A stretch of 64,000 nt of DNA, taken from the NCBI GenBank assembly GCA_036346205.1, contig JARFJB010000664.1, positions 1,332,001-1,396,000 of the forward strand. The letters run 5' to 3'. Made by a program: the position numbers and the translations under genes. The notes below the pieces were generated by a model. That model was given only the letters and a program-made list of their open reading frames with translations. It was not told where the DNA came from and ran no database searches. The stretch is from Vesta saturnalis (taxonomy: Eukaryota > Arthropoda > Insecta > Coleoptera > Lampyridae). Below, piece by piece: positions 1-11,822 of the stretch (position 1 is its first letter; every line of letters begins with the position of its first letter).

Positions 1-383
1 AACTTCATAACCGAATATACCTAAATTTCCAATAAAATCGTACTACAATACTACGAATATCAGAATTTTCTGCTACAGTTTCTACATGCGGTGACACTCA
101 TAAACGCAATAATTTAAAAAAACCATGTAGTCACACCCACAATTGTGTCGGAAATAAATAACCAGAATAAAAATCGTAATACCAATCATGCGGCCCTTTA
201 AAACCAATCATGTTAGTTTTTATGTAAATAAGCACATAAAATAATAAAGCAAATTACGGTACATATAAAACACAACAGTAAAATTGCACAGGTGATAACA
301 AGGCAAAGGCAAGGACGAAAGAAAATAGACATTTAATAGAAATTATTTACACGTACACAATTGTTTAGTGACTATTAAAGAAT
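1..383. other. AT-rich sequence, no gene seen
   Basis: No coding signal, inverted repeat or recognisable element is visible before the repeat copy that begins near 384. Confidence 0.5.
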
Positions 384-1342
384 AAAATACATAGGTACAG
401 TTACAATAAATTGCGTATAAAGAGAAATTAGTTCGCAGGTAAATAATTCTACTTAACAAACTGACAAAAAAAGTTATAAATAGATCATAACATCGTGAGC
501 GATGTTTGATTTTTAATACGTTACATAGCTTTGTAAAATTATTTGCAGTAAGCCTTAATCTGTATAAAAATATCTACTTACACTTTAGTTGATCACAGAT
601 ACAAATCGTTAACATACGCGGTTTAACTTCGAAAAGGGTTACTGTTAGTTATAGATTAATATTTGAAAAACACATTACAACTAACCCACGAAAGAAGAGA
701 CAAATAAGTGTTGGCTAATTCAAAGGAAAATGTACACGCACGAAATATTTTAAAGATAAACTGTTTACAATGAAGGTATTTAATTAACTATATCGATCTG
801 GCTCGATTTCCCCCGATTTCAAAACTAACATTTACTCCCGGAATCAACCCCCATTGTTCAAAAGTAATGAAAAAAAACAAGAAACATTAATTTACGTTGC
901 AACAGTTTCATATTAATTATTGCACATCTTAATTTTAAAAATATGCATTCGCCGTAAGAAACCCTATATTTAGGGCTTGAGTTTCCAAGTATTAAACAAA
1001 GATTCTTTTGGATTTGCGCCATGTACCGACACAATTCATTATTACATTTGTGAAGTTTTTACCACAAGAATGCCTGCAGCAACTGTCCAAGATTCGTTAC
1101 ACTACCTCAATAAAGGCAGTTCGAGCGAACAACTGTTTCTATCCTAACATGTGTTTTTTTCTAACCCTTACTCAAATATCAGTTATATAAAATACAGAAA
1201 ATGAAATATCCAGAAAACATTATTAAATTACGACTTAATATATAAAAAATATATCAAACACCGTTACTCTTCTATCGCGGTAAAAATTGCGAGTTGAACA
1301 TGTTTATTATAATAATAAAATTTTCGCGGTCCGCTACCTACA
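384..1342 (+). repeat. Diverged direct repeat, copy 1
   Basis: This block aligns collinearly with 9225-10516. Shared landmarks include 'aaatacataggtacagttac', 'gaaattagttcgcagg', 'acaaatcgttaacat', 'caataaaggcagttcgagcg' and 'atcctaacatgtgtttttt'. The copies differ by many point changes and small indels, so the duplication is old. It could be a dispersed non-coding repeat, a segmental duplication or, less likely, a pair of LTRs. No gag or pol sequence lies between the copies. The open frame at 1008-1190 lies inside the repeat and is not conserved in copy 2, so I do not call it a gene. Confidence 0.8.
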
Positions 1343-2422
1343 TCGTCGAAGCCTCATTTGTTGGAAATGGCGGCTGTTGTGTCATAAACCGAGTCCCCGC
1401 CAGAGCTAGAGCAGTTGGAAATGGAGCCTGTCGGAGTCATTCCTTCCTATTGGAAGCCATGTAATCACTAATAGAGGGAGTAAAGGTAAGGGCGCCATGT
1501 AATCACTAACATTAGGAGTAAACGTAAGGAAACAATTCAAAAGAAGGCTGATGTAGGGCGAGGACCGGAGTGGGGACCATTCAGAAACAAGTTGAACGAG
1601 GAAATTCAAGACGGGGTATTCGAGTGCCTACCCACACGGGTCCGGAGCCGTCAAATTTGCACTAAATAGCGATGTACGGGATGAACAACGCCAAATAAGG
1701 GTAGAACGTTGAAAATATGGGATTAAAAACGTCAAATGGGGACTAAAAATTAAAATAGTCAGAAAGGAAAAGTCATGGTGAGCTGAACTTATCCTCGCCA
1801 AATATTATCAAGGATAACGCCAACGCTACAATTTAGTAACTCTAAAATTGATTTGATTTTTTTTTTAACCAGCTTTAGATGTAACCGTTGATTATTTTTA
1901 CTCTAAGTGATTTTTTAGATTTTCGAATTAAAAATGAAATATTTAATTAGCGATAGGAGGTATTTAAGCACTTACCTAGGTTACGAAGTGATGTATGTAC
2001 TACATACTTTTGGTGCTACCATTGAATTAATTTAAGCCAATACAATTGTTTTATTATTTTAAACATGTAATTAACAGTAAGTAAACTCGAAATAAAAGCA
2101 TTAAAATTTGAGTTTTACACTTATCAGTAGCAACAAGAAGCGCGCAATTACTCAAAGACATTAAATTGATTGTCAAAAAATCATTATCTAAATTGTCACT
2201 GTAACGCTAAGAAAAATGATTGAGATTACGGTTTATTGAGTATGAAGTCAACTACGTACGATACTGAACCATACTACACCGTGAGGTTTCCTAGATAATT
2301 ACTTCCACATCCAACGGATGGAAAGTACTGTATTGCTAAAAAAACTTTCGAAAATTTTTATTTGCTCAATCGCTTTAAAATGTTCGAAAATACCCAAAAA
2401 CAAAATTTGAGCAAACAAAGTC

Positions 2423-2423
<1 letters not shown>
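1343..2423. other. No gene; short tandem duplication at 1456-1531
   Basis: The segment is slightly more GC-rich around 1340-1640. A ~38-bp unit beginning 'gccatgtaatcacta' is present twice, at about 1456 and 1494. Nothing else recognisable is seen. Confidence 0.5.
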
Positions 2424-2487
<64 letters not shown>

Positions 2488-2702
2488 TGGGTGTGTGTGC
2501 GCGGGTGTGCGTGTGAGCGTGCACGCGCGTGTGTGCGTGGGTGCGCGGATGTGTACGGGTGTGCGCGGGTGCGTTTCTGCGTGTCTGAGTTTCTGCGTGT
2601 CTGAGTTTCTGCGTGTGTGCGTGTGTGCGTGTATGCGTGGGCGTGCGTGTGCGTGGGTGCGCTTGCGGATGCGCGCGCGGGCGCGTGCGGGCGTGTGTGT
2701 GT
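2424..2702 (+). repeat. (TG)n microsatellite grading into TG/CG minisatellite
   Basis: An unbroken (TG)n run spans about 2424-2482. It then becomes a degenerate mixture of gtgtgcg, gcgtgggtgc and gcgcgcggg words up to about 2702, with a 16-bp 'tttctgcgtgtctgag' unit repeated. The top strand is nearly free of A. The long frames on both strands translate to His-Thr-Ala-Arg or Cys-Val repeats and are artefacts of the simple sequence. Alternating pyrimidine-purine sequence of this type can adopt Z-DNA. Confidence 0.9.
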
Positions 2703-4299
2703 ACTCCATAACTTTCGAAGAATTTCACATATCAAATTTTACACACATATATCAACTACCCAAAGCGACTGATTGTTTTTAGGGTCAGTGGGGTATTGGG
2801 AAAGGGGTTAAATTGGGTCGTAAGTACCCCTTTCGCAAATTTTTATTTTTTTAGATATTTTCCTTTTAAAATGTGATTAGTACTGTAATTGTGAGAATTG
2901 TTGGTTCCTATAATTTTTATGTCTAACAAACTGTTTACAAGATAGCAAAAAACCGTCACTTTAAAAAACCGGTTTTTCCTAAATATATCCGGAACTACTT
3001 AACACATTCAAAAAGTGAAAATACCATTAGATAGGGAAAAATATTTTTGCAACTTTTTCGAAATATTTCTAAAAAACTCGAATTTTGGTATTAGATAGAA
3101 AATTAAACTTCTGACAGAGAAGCATTCTTGTAATTTTTTTTTTGTAAAGTTAATCGTTTTCGAGTTATTTACAAAAAATCGATTGTTTTATGTGGAAGTA
3201 TTGATGCAATTAGCATTTTTTTTAAACCGGAACACAAAATAAATATCATGTTACTCTTGTCGGTAATCCATCGCTGTTGAACTGAGGTGAAGGATGATTT
3301 GCGCGTTAGCATAGGTGTTCTTTTTTAGTGTATGGGTTAGTATTGAGCATAAATTATAGTGCAGTGAAATTTACAGATGGCACGGTACTTATAAGACTTT
3401 GCAAAAAATTTTTTGTTCGTATACGTTCGATTCGTTTCGTTTTTTTGATGATGATGTGTTTGAATACACAGTTTTGTCTTAGTGTCAATGTGGCTTTTGA
3501 TAGCAGCGAATCTCTTTGATGCTTAATCTAATCTGATCAACGATTTTGATTGCGTTTCATGCATTTTAATGTAGTTATTACTGTGGAAGTAATTGTATTA
3601 AAAAGACTATGTGTGAAGAAAGCAGGCACCGTATCGCATTTTAGTTTATCTTGTGAGAAAATCCTTAACTTATTGTATCGTTTATGGAAATTAATCGAGT
3701 GTTATCATTCAAGTTATAGTATAATATGAATATAATTGAAGATGGAAAGATGGAAAACTTTTATCAGCTTATTTGTGAAAATGTATTTGATTGTATTGTA
3801 ATTATAATGTTACCGTGCTTGCTTGCTGTTTGAGTAACGAGTTTCCACCACAAGTGGAGTGAGTAAATATCTTATTTGAGTAGCGAAATTCTGCAAGGTG
3901 TGAAAGGAGTAAACATTTTACACGAGGGAGCTTGATTGGATATCAGTTGATCTATACGTTTACCGAATCTAGTTGTACGCTTAAGTAGGTAAAGCCAACT
4001 TGAACAACTAAAGAACTGTGTACTACACAAAAAAAATCTGCTTCACTTGCTAAAATTGTTATTTGTGCTACTGCATGGTTCTCATTTTTACTAGAAACGG
4101 ATACTTCCCATAAGGCGGTCGTAGTGTCTAATTCTATTATCTGCATATGATTCTATAATAGTTAAAATGTTTATGAATATGCAAATTTAATTGTATCGTA
4201 ATTTACAATGATGAAAAGAATTTTAAATGTGTGCAAATTTGGTTGGGTAATTCAATTAAATTGGCAATGTTATTAATATTAAGTATCGTTTTGTTACAG
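2703..4299. other. No gene recognised; upstream of the signal-peptide exon
   Basis: 2760-3200 has the T-rich, 'ttttcgagttattt' style of a dispersed repeat interior, but no termini were found. 3241-4299 appears to be unique sequence and ends in a splice acceptor at 4299. An upstream 5' UTR exon may lie here, but I cannot place its donor. Confidence 0.4.
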
Positions 4300-4419
4300 A
4301 TTCATCTTATAAGTGGTCTAGCTTGTATACAAAGATGTCCGGCCGATTTTCTCGGTCTTTGTCCCAGATTGGCGCAGCCATAATTCTGATACTTGGAGCA
4401 TCAATTACTTCTTCACACG
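4300..4419 (+). CDS. First coding exon of an unidentified secreted or membrane protein (signal peptide)
   Basis: The exon is bounded by an acceptor (tatcgttttgttacag, AG ending at 4299) and a consensus donor (cacacg|gtaagt, intron starting at 4420). After a 35-nt untranslated stretch, ATG at 4335 is preceded by 'acaaag'. It opens 28 codons plus one base. The peptide has a basic n-region (RFSRS), a hydrophobic core (IGAAIILILGAS) and a small/polar tail (ITSSH), which is a textbook signal peptide. The intron is phase 1, the usual phase after a signal-peptide exon in extracellular-domain genes. It is not inside any recognised transposon. The rest of the protein lies beyond a long intron, possibly outside the window, so no family can be given. 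Confidence 0.65.
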
Positions 4420-5553
4420 GTAAGTGATTTATTAAACATTATTTAATCCAATATATTTCATTGATCCCTTTACATTTTTTATCTTAAACTAGGGCAACAA
4501 AAATGAAAAAAGCTTAGTGTTGTACTTTAACACTTTCTTTTGTTTAGCGTTTTTTTTCTCTATCTCAAGATGTAGGTGAAAGTATAAGCATCAAAGAAGA
4601 GATAGGTTAGCGCGAGATGTAATTTTCTTGCAATTTTTATTCGTAACGAGGCCAACATGAGAGCCTTCAAGTGTTCTCTTAAATATTCGAGCGAAACGTG
4701 TACAAGGGAGAGCCAATCAAAATTGTTTTTAGATAAACTAAACATCTTTTATCCTATATTATAGATTCTAATTTTCTGTTATATTAAGATGAATCTAATT
4801 TAAATGCTAAGCATTTCTCGTTTGTAATGTGCTCTAATTACGGAACAAGCAACGTTTGTAAGGCATTTCCACATGGAAATCGTAATTACGAAAATTAATC
4901 TCCTTTTTAATATACATGACGTTGTAATGAGTTTTGATAAGATGTTAAAATTTATTCGCTTAAAAAAATACGCTAATGAATGTTAAGGCCTGGCCATTCA
5001 TTATTATTTTATAGTATTTTTAAGCGTACTGTTATAAGATTAGCGCTTTTATTTCCTAAAATTTTAAATAATTTATTTTTACTTACAAATTAATGCGAGC
5101 TTTACGTGTATTTGCAGCTATATACTATAAATACTGTAATACTGTTTTTGTACTGTCCGTTTTTCAATTATTTTTTACAGTTGCGGTATTGAATTGTTGA
5201 CTATGTAATACTGTTAAATTTATAATGTAGCTGTTTATTCCAGAAACTTGTCAAACTGATCCTTAAAACAATTTTCTAAATTCAAAATATTGATCTTATG
5301 AACCGCAATGTTACCATATTACCTTTGAGTGCGGATTTCTTATCAGCGTCATTTGTATGTTGCTCATCGCCAAAAGTTCTATACAACTCGCCCAAAATTA
5401 AAAATTCAATGCTCAACGTAAATGTAGTTTTAATTACCACTTTGTTCAACTGCAAAACCGTCATTGATTTATTTAATAATTCTTGTTTAAAACAAAAACT
5501 TTTACGATGGTACTATTTTGAAGCAAATGTATGAACAACGTGTTTAATATGCT
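4420..5553. other. Probable intron sequence, no feature seen
   Basis: AT-rich sequence follows the gtaagt donor. The short open frames here lack codon structure or similarity that I recognise. Confidence 0.5.
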
Positions 5554-5756
5554 CAGGGCCGGATTTAAGATGCCATGGCCAACGACTCGTTGGCTTGAGG
5601 CCCATTGTTTCATGCTCTTGCAATATGTAATAAAAACACGCAATGAGACGAACATAAGTTTATTTACAAAATTTATTTACCTAGAGAAATTCAAGTACAA
5701 CTATTCCATTATTTCGTTAAAAAGTATAGCATGATGTAACTAACAATAACATAAAT

Positions 5757-6611
5757 ATACAGGGTGCCCCGAAAAGATTGGTCATAAATTATACCACGTA
5801 TTCTGGGGTCAAAAATAGCTTGTTTGAACCTCACTTACCTATATACAAAAGTGCATAAAAAAAGGTACAGGGTGATTCATTTGAAAATTTAAATTAATTT
5901 TTTTAACGTTGCTCGAAAACGGTGTAACGTAAATTTATGAAAATTTATATGAGATATTAGTATACGATAACCAATAAACTACAAGCAATCTCATTCAGTT
6001 ATTATTATTTATTATGGATTTTCAGAGGGGTCAACACCCTTTTGACCCCCCAACTTTTTTTGAGGGTTACATTTTACAAGATATGGAGCGCCACTGGAAT
6101 TAAGCGCCTATTCTTAAAACTGTTTTGCCTCTTTGTATTTCTTTGTAAACATTTGGAAGATACAGCCACCCTTTTAAATGTCAATTTCAAAATATTGAAT
6201 TATAAAACTCTACGTTTTCATAAATATCAAAAACAACTTTATAGGTAATAAAAATCTAATGTAATACATATTCTTATTTCAAGTTAATTTCGTCTATCTA
6301 CTATGTAGAATACAGTACCTACCAAAAGGTTGTTGACCCCCTCTGAAAATCCATAATAAATAAAAATAAATGACTGCGACTGCTTCCGGCTTATTGGTTA
6401 TCGTATACTAGTGTCTCATATAAATTTTCATTAATTTACGTTACACCGTTTTAGAGCACCGTTAAAAAAATTCATTTAAATTTTCAAATAAATCACCTGT
6501 ACCTTTTTTGTATGCACTTTTGTATATAGGTAAGTGAGGTTCAATCAACCTATTTTTGACCTCAGAATATGTGGTATAATTTATACCAATCTTTTCGGGA
6601 CACCCTGTATT
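5757..6611. mobile_element. Palindromic MITE with ~290-bp inverted arms
   Basis: The left arm starts 'atacagggtgccccgaaaag' and the right arm ends with the mirror image, '...cttttcgggacaccctgtat'. The arms pair over about 5757-6050 and 6320-6611, including 'gtgcataaaaaaaggtacag', 'acggtgtaacgtaaattta' and 'ggattttcagaggggtcaac'. The termini and TA flanks are those of mariner-type elements. The ~270-bp loop has no transposase similarity that I recognise. Confidence 0.85.
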
Positions 6612-6688
6612 ATAAATTATAATGAATTACGTTATAACTATTACAATCCAGGCACTTTTTCGTTTTTCGTGCTGCAAAATTGGTGATG

Positions 6689-6985
6689 TCAATAAAGTTC
6701 AATTAACGCAGTATATCTGACTCGATGCTCATTATAGCCAAGCTTCATAGATGTCCTTAATCGGTTTTCTATTAATTTGTGTTTTGAGAAGGAGCACTCG
6801 CCACTGCAGTTTACCATCAATGTTAGATATATACTTAGAGCTACCTCAATGTTTGGAAAAGTGTCCTACACATCCTTTTATGTGATAAACTTATACATGG
6901 AAAGCTCAGTGCTGATATCTTTTGGCTCCTCGTCTGTGAATATATTTGCAAATATTACAAGTGTACCAGGGAGCTGTTCGAAAAA
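6689..6985 (-). pseudogene. hAT transposase C-terminal dimerisation domain, pseudogene
   Basis: On the minus strand the frame reads LPGTLVIFANIFTDEEP, then two stops, then NIEVALSIYLTLMVNCSGEC followed by SFSKHKLIENRLRTSM, with a terminal stop at 6689-6691. The block 'LSIYLTLMVNCSGECSFSK..LIENRLRTSM' is the hallmark hAT C-terminal dimerisation motif (usual form L.IYL.L.VT...ERSFSKL..IKN.LRS.M). Two in-frame stops and loss of the N-terminal catalytic part make it inactive. Confidence 0.8.
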
Positions 6986-7036
6986 ACGCTCGGATACTAC
7001 GATTGGTATTTTACTTGCGCGTTCTTTTCAACAAAT

Positions 7037-7490
7037 ACAGGGTGTGATATAACTGTGGCCAATACCAACTTTTTTATTTTAAATGCAACAACCTGTATAT
7101 TGTTCAGCTTTTGTATTCTTCAGAAAATTCTACAACTGTCTAGGGAAATATTAAGTGTTTTCAGGTTTATTGCTAAAATTAACATTAACGAAAGAAAATT
7201 ATTTGATTACAGAAATTCGCTACAACACACTGATATTTCAAAAAAGACCGAAATTTTCAAGTTTCGATTTTCCTTTTTATACCGAAAACTGCAAAAGGTG
7301 GACGTTTTAAACTAAAACATTATTAAGTCATTTTGTTACGAAAAATCGAAATATTGTATCGAAAATTGCTGGAACTAGTTAAGTCTGTTATTTCTTATGC
7401 CAGCCGTATTGGATTTTTACATTTTTGGTCAAAATATGAAAAAAAAAACTGTTTTTGCCAAGAGTGCATTCTTTTGTGTAACATCTTTGA
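7037..7490. mobile_element. Mariner-type element end (fragment)
   Basis: It begins 'tacagggtgtgatataac'. Its interior (about 7215-7440) is the reverse complement of 19880-20095, for example 'cggtataaaaaggaaaatcg' against 'cggtataaaaaggtaaatcg' and the 'ttaataatgtttyagtttaaaacgtc' stretch. The two loci are therefore copies of one dispersed family. The coding part and right end are absent here. Confidence 0.55.
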
Positions 7491-9224
7491 CATGTAGCGT
7501 CCCCCAGGAACCCTATCTTGAAAAGTGTAATTTGAACTTATTCAAGAACAAAACAATCGCTAAGTGATTTATCTGGACTTTACTGACAATAATATTACTA
7601 TTACTCAAGTTAATTGTTTGCCTTACATGGACTTTCCTGGCAATAAATAAAAGGTTAGAATTTATTTGCAAATCTGATATTTAATTACTCGCAAACCTCA
7701 ACTCTGATCAAATGAAGTGGCCGTCAGTGGTAGGTACGCTGTGCTATTTGAATTAGATAGACTGTATGAGGTAAGTATTCCATCATGAGGGGCAGGTAAA
7801 CAATGAACTTATATAATGATGTGGTTGAAGAGGTTTAAAAAATTTAATAAATAAATTGGTTGTAACTGTTCTCATAACAAATCGTTAACTAACTTGAGAT
7901 ACAACCCCTTCACCAAAAATAATGCCTTTGTTCCAGTTGGTAGTTTAAAGTGGGTCGATTCAATCTTTTGTTTTGCTTAATTACCACAATTTTATGCTGT
8001 TATTTCCACTTAACATCAATAGAAAAAAAACTGCAATGTAACACTAATAAAATGATCTCGGACGCCAAGTTATTTTTTAATTATGCTCGGAATAACTAAA
8101 CCGAGGTTTACAACAAAAATTTTTTACCAAAATCTAAAAAATAAAAAATATACAAACTATGTTTATTAACAGTTAAATTTAAAATTATACAAAATATATC
8201 TTAAAAACTAATTGTAATAGCCTTAAATTACTAAATTATGGATATGAATACCTGTTCGTAAAATTTTGGTACACAAACTTTTTAATAACCTCTGGTATCT
8301 AAACGATTACGGAAATGTAAACCAAGGGTGACGTCATCTTTGCACCAATATTGCGCAATATCTGGAAATAACAATGCTTTACGTTGTAAACCACCAAAAT
8401 GGAATTTTATTTCTTATAAATTTTGAATCCAATGTTTATTGCATTCTCTCGAGATAAAAATCGGGATCTACATTTAAGATCTGCATTAAAAGCAAAACGC
8501 CATCATAAAATGAAAGCGTACTTAAAAGTGGTAAAATTAAAGTGTCAAAGTAAAAAAATGAAAGTGATAAAAGTGCCTGCAAAAAGCAAATGTTTTAAAT
8601 TTCAATATTACGAGTTAAATATATCTTACCATTAAATCAATGGCACTTTTTACAAAGTTTAGGTGGAAACCTAAAAAATTGGCTTCCTGCATCTAACAGC
8701 GTACCACAAGAAGTGAAAAAATGGACGCTTTGAATATCTGGTGATGACGCGTTGCGCGAAAATATGAGCAGAAAAAAAATAATTTAAAGAAGTGGGAGTA
8801 TAAACTCTTAAGAAGATATAAAGTTACACCAAAATGCAAATTAAGTTGCCTATCACATACAAATCATTAATAATTAAAAACTCTTTTTTCTTATATTTAC
8901 TAAATGAACGAAGAACATAAATTACGGTATATTTTAATACAACTCAAAATGGGTTGTTACAACTACTTAAATTAGCTTTGCGCAATGGTGGTTTATTCCG
9001 TTAATATACGATTGTGGGAAAAAAGCACCAATCAAACCCACTTTATTCATAAATAAGTAATTGCACAAGTACATTAATAAATCAAATAACACAAAAAAAC
9101 AATGAAAGGGTTAAATATATAACAAAACACCATTAAATCAGGTTAAAGTACGTACAGAATTATAACATTAAGAGAAAAATAAGTAAAAAACAGTTTAGTT
9201 ACACATAAAAACACAATAAAACTA
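7491..9224. other. No gene recognised
   Basis: AT-rich sequence. The 70-codon frame at 8423-8635 is lysine-rich and resembles no family I know, and I see no splice or start context supporting it. Confidence 0.45.
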
Positions 9225-10516
9225 AAGCGTAAAATACATAGGTACAGTTACAAGAAATTACATATAAAGAGAAATTAGTTCGCAGGCAAATAATTCTACT
9301 TGACAAACTGAAAAAAAAACTCATAGAAAAAAGCCTTACAAGGGTGTTATAAATAGATCAGAACATCGTGATTGGTATATACGTTTGAGTGCATTAGAAA
9401 AATACAGCTCTCCTTTCTCAGGTTACACATTCATCTATACAACAATAACAACAATAAAAACCATAAAAATAAAATTCGAGGTGTTTAATGGTTATTTGAA
9501 TCCGAGAGTGTGTACCCACTTAGAAATTGCACATGACAATTTCGCCAGCCCACCTCTACACAAATATAAATATAAACAACAAACAACAATGCTAATTCAC
9601 ACAAATACAAGAGTTAGGGAGCCTTGTACTGTCTTGTATTTTAGCAGATTTCAGCTTAATGAGCCCGCGTACGAATAAGATACCTTTGCAAGGCAATGCT
9701 GGATTTTAATATCATTTGCTGCCCGCCTTAATTTATATAAAAATACCTACTTACACTTTAACCGATCAAAGACACAAATCGTTAACATGCGCGGTTTAAC
9801 TTCAAAAAGGGTGACTGTTATTTATAGCGTAATATTTGAAAAACACATTAAAAGTAACACCCGGAAGGAAAGACAAATTAGCGTTGGCTAATCCAAAAGA
9901 AAACGTACACGCAAGAATTATTTTAAAGACAAACTGTTTACAATGGAGGTACCTAATTGACCTTATCGATCTGGCTCCGTCAACACTCTAACTACCTTTT
10001 CCCCCGATTTCAAAACTATCTACCTTTACTCCCGGAATCAACCCCAATTTATTATTTAGTTACTATATAATTATTATGTTGAAACAGTTTCATATTAATT
10101 ATTGAACGACATGTTACTTTTAAAACTATGCATTCGTCCTTAACAAACCCTACATTTAAGTCTCGAGTTTCCAAGTACCAAACAAAGACGTCTTTGATTG
10201 CAGTGTGTACCGACGTAATTAATTACTAACTAGTGACATTTTAACATCAAGAATGTGCGCATAAGAATTTCCAATGATTCGTTATGCCCCTTTAATAAAG
10301 GCAGTTCGAGCGGACATCTGTTTCTATCCTAACATGTGTTTTTTTCCAACCCTTACTCAAATATCAATTACGTAAAATACAGAAAATAAAATATCCAGAA
10401 AACATTATCAAATTACGACTTAATATATCAAACCCCGTTAACCCTTCTATCTCGGTAACAATTGCGATTTAAACCTGTTTATTATAATAATACAATTTTC
10501 CCGGTGGGCTACCTAC
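9225..10516 (+). repeat. Diverged direct repeat, copy 2 (with ~340-bp extra segment)
   Basis: Collinear with 384-1342. Relative to copy 1 it has an extra block at about 9375-9715, between 'cagaacatcgtgattgg' and 'gcccgccttaatttatataaa'. Both copies end near 'gctacctaca'. Copy 2 is then followed directly by a mariner remnant. Confidence 0.8.
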
Positions 10517-11487
10517 AGACAGTTTACTTAAATCTCAGTGGTTGTTGCTTTTTCATCTATTTATTACAAGTTTCTCAACAATATGCCGTTTTCAAATGAA
10601 AAAAAAACGACGTATGTTATTTGTTTATTACTCTTCGCATCGAAATACTGCACAAACATACCTAGAACGGTATCAAGAAAGGCAACAACATGCTGAAAAC
10701 TATTTTTTATCGCTACATCGAAATTTGGGGGAGTTTAGTTCGTTTTTTCAGCCAAGAAAATCTGTTGCCAGACCCAGGAATGAAAATGAGGATGAAATTT
10801 TACGGGCAGTAAGTAAATTAAAAATCATTAAAAAATTATTTCCCAATAGATCATCCTTCTATTTCCACTCGGGCTATCGCAACAAATACGAGTACATCGC
10901 GACAGCTAATATGGAGAGTACTCAAAAAAGTAAATATCGCCAATTCAAAATTCATGTCACTCAAGTATTGCACAAATACGATTCGTTCTAAATGTATGAG
11001 TTGGCTTATTTAACAACACAATCATTGATCCATACATTTATGAAAACATTGTAACTGCAGATGGATATTTGCAATGTTTAAGGATGTTACTCGGATTACA
11101 TTGATAATGATATTTGCCTCAACCGCTTGAATAACATCTGGTTCTAGCAAGACGGTACTCCGCCACATAACGCTAGAAGGTGTAACAGTGTTTGTGTGTT
11201 CTTTAATTTTTGTCGTTGCTTTTATTTCTCGGGTCAGGATTAAAGATTGTCATTACTTCGTGAATAACTGAAGAATGAGTCGTAAGAGGTTATAACAACT
11301 TTATTCGGCTATAATAATATAAAATAAAACAAACTCTAAAAATGAAATAATAAAATAAACAAACGTAATTAAATCTTGAATTAAAATAAATAAATTGGTA
11401 ACAAAAAATTAATTCTGGTGGTCCCTGAGCTGAAATATTATGGGACGCCGCTGGCTTGTGAATTATATGACTTAGGATCACCCTCTA
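10517..11487 (+). pseudogene. Mariner-type transposase remnant
   Basis: The open frame at 10542-10991 contains YSSHRNTAQTYLERYQER and HRNLGEFSSFFQPRKSVARP, matching the N-terminal DUF4817-type helix-turn-helix of insect mariner-like transposases in layout (aromatic start, R..A..Y..RYP.R, H RNL.E.GSF). After further frameshifts, 11125-11180 reads NIW..QDGTPPHNARR, the second catalytic Asp motif. The third Asp region is missing. A terminus-like 'ggatcaccctctatgg' at about 11472-11487 probably marks the right end. Confidence 0.7.
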
Positions 11488-11739
11488 TGGACATTACTGT
11501 AACGTATATAATTAAACAGCTGTTTTATAATGTGTATAGTTTTCAGTACCAAAACGGTTAATTATTATAAACAGGTGATATCAGTTCAATGAAATGTGAG
11601 TGATCTGGAGGTTTACAAAAGGATTATTTACAGGTGAGTGCGGTATTTAAATTTGTAATTATGTGCTGGTAATACACATGAATTATTAACAGGAAACAAT
11701 TATTATTACATTGCTTATGGCTAACATCATAACTGTAGA

Positions 11740-11780
11740 CATTTATATATTTATATATATGTGTTGTATATATTTATATA

Positions 11781-11822
<42 letters not shown>

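Larger units (their letters stand above)
5554..7036 (-). mobile_element. hAT transposon remnant (3' half), interrupted by a palindromic MITE
   Basis: The left edge, 'cagggccggatttaag' at 5554, matches the CAGGGCCGG-type ends common in hAT elements. The minus strand at 6689-6985 encodes a hAT dimerisation domain (separate entry). A foldback element is inserted at 5757-6611. The 5' end of the hAT is cut off near 7037, where a mariner-type terminus (tacagggtg) begins. No 8-bp target duplication can be tested because one end is missing. Confidence 0.6.

Noticed and set aside
2299..2782. Long overlapping frames on both strands over the TG/CG tract
   Set aside because: They translate to His-Thr or Cys-Val repeats forced by the dinucleotide sequence, and several phases are open at once.
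384..10516. LTR retrotransposon interpretation of the direct repeat pair
   Set aside because: No gag, protease, RT or integrase between the copies, and no clear TG...CA ends or target duplication.
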